5,488 bases of DNA, taken from the NCBI GenBank assembly GCA_002785215.1, contig PFMK01000017.1, forward strand, positions 1 through 5,488, written 5' to 3'. A model generated the notes under the pieces. That model had not been told where the DNA came from. It did no database searches and was given only the letters and a program-made list of their open reading frames with translations. The position numbers and the translations under genes were made by a program. Numbering within the stretch: the stretch's first letter is position 1; every line of letters begins with the position of its first letter. The stretch is from Candidatus Gottesmanbacteria bacterium CG_4_10_14_0_8_um_filter_37_24. GTDB taxonomy: Bacteria > Patescibacteriota > Microgenomatia > 2-02-FULL-39-11. Shown here piece by piece: positions 1 to 4,337 of the stretch.

Positions 1-480
1 AAATTTCATGCTTCCATTGTACTCTCAAACGAGAGGATTCTGGAAGAGACTACCTCCCTCGGGCTTACGCCCGGAGGTTTCAAGTAAGGTATTATAAAAA
101 GACCCCTTCTTGGCTGGGGTTGGGCGAATGTCGATTATGCTTTTAAAGAAGTCCCCTATCCCATGTTCTATCAGCATGATATTTATCTTGATAAAGCCCA
201 TTCTTCCATCCTTGAAGTATTTGCCACGACAGGCATTATCGGCTTGTCTATTTATTTATGTATAATAATATATGTATTAAGAAGATTATTTCTTCTTGCT
301 TTCCAGACGGATAGATCGCAGCAATTGTGGTATAAAACTATACTTCTTGTGTTCTTGCTTTTTCTTTTCCATTCCCAAACGAACGTTATTTCAATTGCTG
401 AAGAATTATATTTCTGGTTTGTCATAGGTGTCCTGGCAAACGAAAATATAAATAGTAAACACGCACCGCTGCGAAAATAA
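1..480 (+). pseudogene. O-antigen ligase/polymerase-like membrane protein, C-terminal part, frame interrupted
   Basis: This is the end of a Wzy/WaaL-type integral membrane protein; the family polymerises or ligates lipid-linked cell-surface polysaccharide. From about position 88 the frame reads GIIKRPLLGWGWANVDYAF, then a loop with DKAHSSILEVFATTGIIGL. These match the family's conserved RPLLGWG and D-x-AH-S/N-x-x-LE-x-x-x-x-TG-I-x-GL segments. Two hydrophobic segments follow (roughly 230-290 and 340-435) before the stop at 478-480. The same frame upstream (1-84) reads FHASIVLSNERILEE, which is plausible for the region before RPLLGWG. However, a TAA at 85-87 breaks it, and no start codon lies between that stop and the conserved motif. 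The first in-frame ATG (163) would begin inside the domain. A hairpin-forming sequence at 53-77 lies at the break. The usual Trp of this region may be the TGG at 41-43 in another frame, so a frameshift is also possible. Family call is fairly sure; whether it is a real pseudogene or a sequencing/assembly error is not. Confidence 0.62.
53..77. repeat. GC-rich REP-like hairpin inside the O-antigen ligase-like gene
   Basis: CCTCGGGC (57-64) pairs with GCCC-G-(G)-AGG (69-77) around a TTAC loop, giving eight GC-rich pairs with one bulged G. An alternative fold pairs CCTCC (53-57) with GGAGG (73-77) and GGGC with GCCC. It is much more GC-rich than its surroundings and lies just before the in-frame TAA at 85-87. 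Short GC-rich palindromes of this kind are typical of REP-like dispersed repeats, which are often mobilised by IS200-type transposases. That identity is inference: only one copy is visible here. Confidence 0.5.
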
Positions 481-512
481 TATATACTCCTTGTTCATAA
501 AATTTCTTTCCC

Positions 513-542
513 TTGACATCACGAAGATCTAAGCACTAAACT
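513..542 (+). promoter_or_regulatory. Probable sigma70-type promoter for the DUF4349 gene
   Basis: A perfect -35 hexamer TTGACA (513-518) is followed after 18 bases by TAAACT (537-542), a 4/6 match to TATAAT. A start of transcription about 7 bases beyond would fall at 549-552, on or just before the ATG at 552. There is no purine-rich ribosome binding site in this gap, so the mRNA would be leaderless or nearly so. Confidence 0.5.
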
Positions 543-551
543 GGAATTATC

Positions 552-1484
552 ATGGGAATAATCGGTTGGATCAAAAGAAACAAACTGGCAAGTCTACTTC
601 TTTTAATTATCGGTTTCTATCTTTTCAAAAACTTTCTCAACGGTTTTTACGGTATCTCAAGACTGGGGTTTTCTTCTCCTTCTTATAATTACGCCCAGGA
701 GAGTATGGGTATCTCTGCTCCTGCAAACATGAAGATGGCGTTTCCGGGAATCGGCGGAGGAGGCAGTTATTATCCCAACAGCCCTGCTCCACCCACCACG
801 GATGTCACTAATCGCATGGTCGTTCAGAATTCCTATCTGTCTCTGGTTGTTAAGAAAGTTGCCGATACACTTCAAAGCATAAAAACATACACCACTTCAA
901 TCGGCGGGTATATGGTAAATAGCGACATCACTAATCCAGAGGATAATTCAAGCGGTAACATCACACTGCGTATTCCTTCCGAAAAATTGGAAGACGCGCT
1001 GTCAAAATTCCGCAGTCTATCTGTAAAAGTAGCCTCGGAGAGGTTAAACGGCACGGATGTCACCGACCAATACGTCGACAATGAAGCACGGCTTACTGTT
1101 CTTAATGCGAATATGACCAGATTCAAGGAAATTATGAGTCAGGCCAATGAGCTGAGCGATATCCTAAACATCCAACAGCAGATTTTCAGTCTGCAGGACC
1201 AGATAGACAGAATTAAGGGAAGCAATAAATACATGGAGCAAACAGCCAAGATGTCGCTTGTAACGGTTTACCTTTCTACGGATGAATATACTCTCCCCTA
1301 TGCTCCAAGCGAACCATGGAGGCCGGATGTTATCTTCAAAACCGCAGTCAGAAGCCTAATTGGAAACCTAAGAGGTATAGCAAGTACGGCCATCTGGCTA
1401 GTAGTTTACTCGGTAATCTGGGTACCGGTACTTATACTAGTTCTCTATATAAGAGGCAGGAAAAAACGTTCCGGACTTCAATAA
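552..1484 (+). CDS. DUF4349 domain-containing membrane protein
   Basis: The 310-residue protein has an N-terminal hydrophobic helix (about 12-30), a Gly/Pro/Ser-rich linker (about 60-84), and a DUF4349-type extracytoplasmic domain (about 85-245). A second hydrophobic helix (about 277-300) is followed by a positively charged tail (RGRKKR). DUF4349 hallmarks are a first strand MVVQNSYLSLVV, IGGYMVNSD, LRIPSEKLEDAL, GTDVTDQYVDNEARL, and a closing strand with MSLVTVYLS. Residues about 177-225 (from the EARL segment to QDQIDRIKG) look like a coiled coil. There is no lipobox Cys. The biochemical role of DUF4349 is not known to me; topology suggests a membrane-anchored envelope protein with both ends tethered. 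The ATG at 552 is preferred because it directly precedes the first helix and sits at the expected start point of the TTGACA promoter. No functional tie to the downstream ruv genes is evident. Confidence 0.88.
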   Translation: MGIIGWIKRNKLASLLLLIIGFYLFKNFLNGFYGISRLGFSSPSYNYAQESMGISAPANMKMAFPGIGGGGSYYPNSPAPPTTDVTNRMVVQNSYLSLVVKKVADTLQSIKTYTTSIGGYMVNSDITNPEDNSSGNITLRIPSEKLEDALSKFRSLSVKVASERLNGTDVTDQYVDNEARLTVLNANMTRFKEIMSQANELSDILNIQQQIFSLQDQIDRIKGSNKYMEQTAKMSLVTVYLSTDEYTLPYAPSEPWRPDVIFKTAVRSLIGNLRGIASTAIWLVVYSVIWVPVLILVLYIRGRKKRSGLQ

Positions 1485-1499
1485 ACTGAGCTTCAATAA
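1476..1499 (+). repeat. 15-bp-period duplication at the 3' end of the DUF4349 gene
   Basis: CTTCAATAA occurs at 1476-1484, where it encodes the final Leu-Gln-stop, and again in the same frame at 1491-1499. The second copy would give an identical Leu-Gln-stop ending if the first stop were read through. AGCTT/AAGCT (1489-1493 with 1498-1502) also makes a small hairpin. It is a minor slippage-type duplication. Confidence 0.55.
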
Positions 1500-1506
1500 G
1501 CTTTCA

Positions 1507-1515
1507 TGCTATAAT
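1507..1515 (+). promoter_or_regulatory. Extended -10 promoter upstream of ruvC
   Basis: TGCTATAAT is a perfect extended -10 element (TG-n-TATAAT). No clear -35 hexamer lies 16-18 bases upstream, which is tolerated for extended -10 promoters. Transcription would begin near 1522, leaving a ~43-base leader before the ruvC ATG at 1565. This is the best promoter candidate for the ruvC-ruvA-ruvB run. Confidence 0.5.
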
Positions 1516-1525
1516 CCTTTTACGT

Positions 1526-1556
1526 TGTAAATCTTTTTTTATTCATACAATTTACA
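1526..1556. repeat. 7-bp inverted repeat in the ruvC leader
   Basis: TGTAAAT (1526-1532) and ATTTACA (1550-1556) are perfect inverse complements separated by 17 bases that include a T7 run. Two further G-T pairs would extend the stem at its base. It ends eight bases before the ruvC start. It could be a dyad for a regulator or a weak leader hairpin. It echoes the inverted 7-bp units before ruvA and ruvB. Confidence 0.4.
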
Positions 1557-1564
1557 GTACAAGT

Positions 1565-2053
1565 ATGCTCGTCTTAGGTATTGATCCCGGAATAGCTATT
1601 ACAGGTTGTGCACTTGTAGAAGAATTTAAAGGAAAACAGGTGCTTATCCAAAGCCGGGCGGTCTTCACACCCGCTTCCATGTCTACCGCAAAACGTCTGG
1701 AAAAAATATACGAGGCCCTAAACGATTTGATAAATACATACAATCCTGATGTATCTGCTCTTGAAAGCCTGTTTTTCAACACCAATGCTAAAACTGCCCT
1801 TATTGTCGGTCAAGCTAGAGGTGTAGTACAGCTTGTACTTGAAAAAAATAATATTCCCATCACCGAATACACACCGCTTCAGGTAAAAATGGCCTTGACC
1901 GGCTACGGCCGGGCTGATAAAAACCAGATACAGATGATGGTAAAAACTATTTTAAAGTTACCCGCTGTTCTTTCCCCCGATGATGTAGCCGATGCCGCCG
2001 CCATTGCCCTAACTCACTGTTTTTCGTATAAAATGAAACCATTTAACAAATAA
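1565..2053 (+). CDS. ruvC: Crossover junction endodeoxyribonuclease RuvC
   Basis: RuvC is the Holliday-junction resolvase: a metal-dependent dimeric nuclease that nicks two opposite strands of the four-way junction held by RuvA-RuvB. The 162-residue length is near the family norm. The RNase H-like fold opens with MLVLGIDPGIAITG, with catalytic Asp7. The second acidic residue is Glu67 in SALESLFF. The last pair is Asp140 and Asp143 in DDVADAAAIALTH. The conserved basic segment LTGYGRADKNQIQMMV (111-126, with Lys119) is present. All four catalytic acids are therefore in place. The start at 1565 fits the family's N-terminus; there is no Shine-Dalgarno, but TACAGT (1553-1558), a weak -10-like hexamer, lies six bases upstream. 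The last four codons, encoding PFNK and the stop, overlap the first heptamers of the downstream repeat array. ruvA follows 74 bases later. Confidence 0.96.
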   Translation: MLVLGIDPGIAITGCALVEEFKGKQVLIQSRAVFTPASMSTAKRLEKIYEALNDLINTYNPDVSALESLFFNTNAKTALIVGQARGVVQLVLEKNNIPITEYTPLQVKMALTGYGRADKNQIQMMVKTILKLPAVLSPDDVADAAAIALTHCFSYKMKPFNK

Positions 2054-2131
2054 CATTAAACATTTAACATATTTATTAATTGATTTTATTATATGTTATC
2101 TGTTATATGTTATATGTTATCTGTAATATGA
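2041..2131. repeat. Inverted arrays of 7-bp repeats between ruvC and ruvA
   Basis: Left array: four contiguous heptamers of consensus AACATWT at 2045-2051, 2052-2058, 2059-2065 and 2066-2072; the pattern begins inside the last ruvC codons at 2041. Right array: contiguous ATATGTT/ATCTGTT units from 2091 to 2125, the reverse complement of the left type. Pairing the arms in register (2045-2072 with 2091-2118) matches about 23 of 28 positions around an 18-base AT-rich loop. The ruvA ATG (2128) is itself in phase: ATG triplets occur at 2093, 2107, 2114 and 2128, all multiples of seven apart. The spacer is therefore almost entirely heptamer-built. It is not a CRISPR array, since units are contiguous and too short. 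Confidence 0.8.
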
Positions 2132-2703
2132 TTTCTTATCTTGAGGGCACCATCAAACACAAAGGCACAAACAACCTGATTATTCTTACAGGCAATGTAG
2201 GTTATAAGGTGTTTGTCCCAATACATATATTAAACCGGGCTATCATTGACAACAAATTCTCCATCTATACCTATACAAATGTCCGGGATGACGCCATTGA
2301 GCTTTTCGGTTTTGAAAATCCGGACGACCTGGCACTTTTTGAATTGTTTTTAACCGTTCCCGGAGTGGGTCCCAGAACAGCTCTGAATGTGTTTTCAGCA
2401 AGCCAGACCAAAAAGATAAAAGAAGCAATTATCAAGGGTGATGTGGATTTCTTCACTACTATTCCCCGCTTAGGGAGAAAAAACGCCCAAAAGATCATAA
2501 TTGAACTTCGTAGTAAATTGGGAAGTTTGGATGAATTAGATTTGACCGCTGAAGGTGGAGAAAATAAGGAGATCATGGAGGCCTTGAAGATATTCGGGTT
2601 TAGTACCAACGAGGCAAAAGAGGCTATCAAAACCATACGGGACTTAGAAGGTGATACATCATTCAAAATAAAACAGGCATTGAAATATTTAGGGAAGAAG
2701 TAA
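2128..2703 (+). CDS. ruvA: Holliday junction branch migration complex subunit RuvA
   Basis: RuvA binds the four-way junction as a tetramer and loads the RuvB motor. The start chosen here gives 191 residues, typical of RuvA, beginning MISYLEGTI like the family's MI-x-x-L-x-G. An in-frame ATG at 2080 would add 16 residues (MILLYVICYMLYVICN) encoded by the heptamer repeats, so it is rejected. Domain I (about 1-62) is the OB fold, with the acidic pin as Asp54-Asp55 in VRDDAIELFGF. Domain II has helix-hairpin-helix 1 at VPGVGPRTAL (77-86) and a second at IPRLGRKNAQKIIIEL (112-127). In that second motif the usual P-G-x-G is P-R-x-G. Domain III (about 146-191), which contacts RuvB, has the usual small helical pattern ending in ALKYLG. 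No ribosome binding site is visible; the ATG lies in the register of the upstream repeat array. ruvB follows after 137 bases. Confidence 0.95.
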   Translation: MISYLEGTIKHKGTNNLIILTGNVGYKVFVPIHILNRAIIDNKFSIYTYTNVRDDAIELFGFENPDDLALFELFLTVPGVGPRTALNVFSASQTKKIKEAIIKGDVDFFTTIPRLGRKNAQKIIIELRSKLGSLDELDLTAEGGENKEIMEALKIFGFSTNEAKEAIKTIRDLEGDTSFKIKQALKYLGKK

Positions 2704-2710
2704 GAATATC

Positions 2711-2838
2711 TAGCGTAAAGGGTAAAGCGGTTACGATAAAGTGATAAAACCTTATAAAAACTTAACTCTTGACGCTTTCCGCTTTATGTAATTTAATATG
2801 TATCTGACTTTACGCTTTATCCTTTACTCTTTACGCTA
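2711..2838. repeat. Inverted arrays of 7-bp repeats, with a 17-bp inverted repeat, between ruvA and ruvB
   Basis: TAGCGTAAAGGGTAAAG (2711-2727) pairs with CTTTACTCTTTACGCTA (2822-2838): 16 Watson-Crick pairs plus one G-T, spanning nearly the whole 137-base spacer and ending two bases before the ruvB ATG. The arms are heptamer arrays. Left units of consensus CGTAAAG run from 2714 to about 2748, with one degenerate unit. CTTTACG-type units run 2761-2788 (four) and 2808-2835 (four), separated by an AT-rich 19-base break that shifts the phase. The repeat unit differs from that of the ruvC-ruvA spacer, but the period (7) and inverted layout are the same. A 5-bp AATAT lies at each outer edge (2705-2709, 2838-2842), too short to prove insertion. 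As RNA it would form a long imperfect hairpin just upstream of the ruvB start. Confidence 0.82.
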
Positions 2839-2840
2839 AT

Positions 2841-3881
2841 ATGACTGATCAACCAAATACCAAACCTGTTACCGCAAACGAATCTCCCGAAGAAGAAATC
2901 CTCTTCGTCTCTCTTCGTGCTTCTAGTTGGAGCGAGTTTTCAGGCCAGGAAAAAGTAAAGAAAGCCTTACATGTATCTCTCACTGCTGCCAAAAAAAGAA
3001 AAGAGCCTCTGGAACATATTCTTCTATACGGACCGCCGGGATTAGGTAAAACCACTCTTGCTCACATAATCACCAAAGAAATGGGAGTAAATATCAGGGT
3101 GACTTCAGGCCCGGCCATAGAACGGTCAGGTGATCTTGCCTCAATTTTAACTAACCTGGAGCCGGGAGACGTCTTATTCATCGATGAAATCCACAGGCTA
3201 AATAAGGTAGTTGAGGAAACTCTTTACCCTGCCATGGAGGATTATGCTCTTGATATCGTCATTGGCAAAGGACCATCAGCCAGAACATTAAGGCTTGACC
3301 TTCCGAAATTCACCATCATCGGCGCAACCACCAGAATCGGCCTCATGTCAGCTCCTCTTCGCGACAGATTTGGCATTATCCAACGGCTTAATTTTTATCC
3401 GCCTGAAGAACTGGAGGTAATCATCCTGAACGCTTCCAAAAAATTGGCATTAACACTTGATAATGTTGCTGTTAAAGAACTATCCAAAAGAGCTCGCGGT
3501 ACTCCCAGAATCGGCTTGAAACTACTGAAACGTGCCCGGGATTTTGCCCAGGTGAAGGGAAAGGAAAAAATAGACAGAGAAGTACTTGATGAAGCCTTTG
3601 CACTTTTGGAAATCGACCACATGGGTTTGGACGACTCTGACAGAAGGCTCCTTAAGTCACTCATCGAAAAACACGGCGGTGGGCCGGTCGGGGTCGAAAC
3701 CATGGCTGCTACTTTGTCTGAGGATATCGGGACAATCGAGGAAGTGATTGAACCATACCTTATGCAAATAGGATTTCTTAAAAGAACTCCCAGAGGCCGG
3801 GAAGCCACGGAAAAAGCATATAGACATTTCAATCTTTCCTACTCCAATAAAAATCCCCAACAGGAAAAACTAGCCCTATGA
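2841..3881 (+). CDS. ruvB: Holliday junction branch migration DNA helicase RuvB
   Basis: RuvB is the hexameric AAA+ ATPase that pulls DNA through RuvA-bound junctions. The 346-residue length is normal. Walker A is GPPGLGKT (64-71) and Walker B is FIDEIHR (113-119). Sensor 1 is GATTR (161-165), the arginine finger lies in APLRDRFG (Arg174), and the sensor-2 region is RGTPRI (219-224, Arg223). The C-terminal winged helix that contacts DNA spans about 265-330, with the signatures GGGPVGVETMAATLSED and TPRGREAT. The N-terminal family motif LRP-x-x-L-x-E-[FY]-I-G-Q appears as LRASSWSEFSGQ, so the usual Pro and Ile are replaced; all ATPase residues remain. The acidic first 20 residues (PEEEI) are a normal variable extension. 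The ATG at 2841 comes right after the inverted heptamer array, without a Shine-Dalgarno sequence. Confidence 0.97.
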   Translation: MTDQPNTKPVTANESPEEEILFVSLRASSWSEFSGQEKVKKALHVSLTAAKKRKEPLEHILLYGPPGLGKTTLAHIITKEMGVNIRVTSGPAIERSGDLASILTNLEPGDVLFIDEIHRLNKVVEETLYPAMEDYALDIVIGKGPSARTLRLDLPKFTIIGATTRIGLMSAPLRDRFGIIQRLNFYPPEELEVIILNASKKLALTLDNVAVKELSKRARGTPRIGLKLLKRARDFAQVKGKEKIDREVLDEAFALLEIDHMGLDDSDRRLLKSLIEKHGGGPVGVETMAATLSEDIGTIEEVIEPYLMQIGFLKRTPRGREATEKAYRHFNLSYSNKNPQQEKLAL

Positions 3882-3893
3882 GACGTTTTTTTT
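3865..3893 (+). terminator. Possible weak terminator after ruvB
   Basis: AAAAAC (3865-3870), inside the last ruvB codons, can pair with GTTTTT (3885-3890) across a 14-base loop, and a run of eight T (3886-3893) follows the stop codon. The stem is AT-only and the loop large, so this is weak. The T-run is the main evidence that ruv transcription may end here. Confidence 0.25.
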
Positions 3894-3897
3894 AATC

Positions 3898-3906
3898 TGA
3901 TAAAAT
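3898..3906 (+). promoter_or_regulatory. Extended -10-like element after ruvB
   Basis: TGATAAAAT (3898-3906) fits TG-n-TA-n-AAT, five of six at the hexamer plus the TG. Transcription would start near 3913 and run into the MITE-like element. The only ATG nearby (3920) opens an 11-codon frame that is probably not a gene. It may be a chance match in AT-rich DNA, or the promoter of a non-coding or leader transcript. Confidence 0.25.
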
Positions 3907-4004
3907 TCACCCCTTAAACATGAACGAAACACTTATATACTCACGTAACTCATAATTTGCATCTTGGGTTGGCTTAAGTAACATTTCGTGTTGGTAAAAG
4001 CTGG

Positions 4005-4032
4005 GTTTTAGACTATTAAATCAGTCTAAAAC
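4005..4032. repeat. 10-bp palindrome inside the MITE-like element
   Basis: GTTTTAGACT (4005-4014) and AGTCTAAAAC (4023-4032) are perfect inverse complements around an 8-base loop (ATTAAATC). It lies eight bases inside the left terminal repeat. It may be a transposase sub-terminal site or a hairpin of an element transcript. There is no T-run after it, so it is not a standard terminator. Confidence 0.6.
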
Positions 4033-4119
4033 GATCATTACATTTGATAAAGAAATTATAATTCAGCATTATCTCAATTACTAAAGGACCTAGAATCAAG
4101 CTAGATTAACCGTAAGACT

Positions 4120-4145
4120 GTATTTTATAGGTTTATAAGAAATAC
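4120..4145. repeat. AT-rich hairpin near the right end of the MITE-like element
   Basis: GTATTTTATA (4120-4129) pairs with TATAAGAAATAC (4134-4145) around a GGTT loop, giving ten pairs with two single-base bulges. It sits 14 bases inside the right terminal repeat, roughly mirroring the palindrome at the left end. AT-rich hairpins arise easily by chance, so support is moderate. Confidence 0.35.
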
Positions 4146-4209
4146 TGAAATAGCACCGATTACCAACACATAACTTTACTTAAACGTCTTGGGTTACTCA
4201 GTATATATA

Positions 4210-4261
4210 CCCATCTTACTCAGGTTTGCAATCCCGATTTAATCGGGACTGATTAGATGGG
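4210..4261. repeat. Nested three-stem palindrome upstream of the HAD gene
   Basis: Three stems nest inside each other: CCCATCT (4210-4216) with AGATGGG (4255-4261), TCAG (4220-4223) with CTGA (4249-4252), and TCCCGAT (4232-4238) with ATCGGGA (4242-4248). Small internal loops separate them, plus an 8-base one-sided bulge (4224-4231). That is 18 pairs with a GC-rich tip. No T-run follows on the + strand. It could be a REP-like dispersed repeat, an end of an IS200/IS605-type element, or a structured RNA. Confidence 0.5.
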
Positions 4262-4263
4262 GC

Positions 4264-4305
4264 TATGCTGGAAAAACTTATTTCAAACCCGGTTTCTTCA
4301 GTATA
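4264..4305 (+). repeat. Stem-loop directly upstream of the HAD gene promoter
   Basis: Bases 4264-4277 pair with 4292-4305: 11 Watson-Crick and 2 G-U pairs with one A-C mismatch, around a 14-base loop. It starts two bases after the nested palindrome ends, so the two hairpins could stack as one structure. The G-U pairs favour an RNA fold from the + strand. No function can be assigned. Confidence 0.35.
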
Positions 4306-4322
4306 AAAAGCATGGAAAAATA

Positions 4323-4331
4323 TGTTAAAAT
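4323..4331 (+). promoter_or_regulatory. Extended -10 promoter giving a leaderless HAD-phosphatase mRNA
   Basis: TGTTAAAAT (4323-4331) fits an extended -10 (TG-n-TAnAAT). It is followed by exactly six bases (CCTTCC) and then the ATG at 4338, so transcription would begin at or next to the A of the start codon. No ribosome binding site is possible in that gap. Confidence 0.5.
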
Positions 4332-4337
4332 CCTTCC

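Larger units (their letters stand above)
3962..4195. mobile_element. MITE-like non-autonomous element with 9-bp target duplication
   Basis: TCTTGGGTT occurs at 3962-3970 and again at 4187-4195. It directly abuts an element of 216 bp (3971-4186) whose ends are inverted repeats. The left end (3971-3997) and the right end (4160-4186) match in one continuous register at 21 of 27 positions. Perfect blocks are TTAAGTAA/TTACTTAA (3974-3981 with 4176-4183) and GTGTTGGTAA/TTACCAACAC (3988-3997 with 4160-4169). No ORF of useful length lies inside, so any movement would depend on a transposase supplied elsewhere. Direct repeats flanking terminal inverted repeats are the classic footprint of DDE-transposase insertion, and 9-bp duplications are known for several such families. 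Joining the outer flanks through a single TCTTGGGTT copy would recreate a plausible empty site. The family is not identifiable from one copy. Confidence 0.68.
3882..4337. other. 456-base gene-free region between ruvB and the HAD phosphatase
   Basis: I see no convincing coding region here on either strand and no tRNA, tmRNA, SRP or riboswitch signature. It holds, in order, a T-run after ruvB, an extended -10 element, a MITE-like element with its 9-bp direct repeats (3962-4195), two adjacent hairpins (4210-4305) and an extended -10 directly before the next gene. Each is listed separately. Confidence 0.7.

Noticed and set aside
163..480. A complete small 105-residue membrane protein starting at the ATG at 163
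   Set aside because: The conserved O-antigen ligase motif RPLLGWG lies upstream of this ATG in the same frame, so the ATG is internal to a longer, interrupted gene.
2080..2127. Upstream in-frame ATG that would extend RuvA by 16 residues
   Set aside because: The extension (MILLYVICYMLYVICN) is simply the translated heptamer array, and RuvA proteins normally begin MI-x-x-L-x-G, which fits the ATG at 2128.
2041..2838. Heptamer arrays considered as CRISPR or as regulator iterons
   Set aside because: Units are 7 bp and contiguous, with no unique spacers, so not CRISPR. No origin gene (such as dnaA or a rep gene) is nearby to support iterons.
3395..3832. Long minus-strand open frame opposite ruvB, and similar ones opposite ruvA, DUF4349 and the HAD gene
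   Set aside because: These are low-complexity Ser-rich translations of the antisense of well-identified genes, with no motif or start signal of their own.
3920..3955. Eleven-codon frame MNETLIYSRNS after an extended -10-like element
   Set aside because: It is too short, has no ribosome binding site and shows no recognisable similarity; the ATG is likely chance.
4006..4031. Palindrome GTTTTAGACT...AGTCTAAAAC considered as a rho-independent terminator
   Set aside because: The stem is AT-rich and is followed by CGATCATT rather than a T-run; it is better explained as an internal feature of the MITE-like element.
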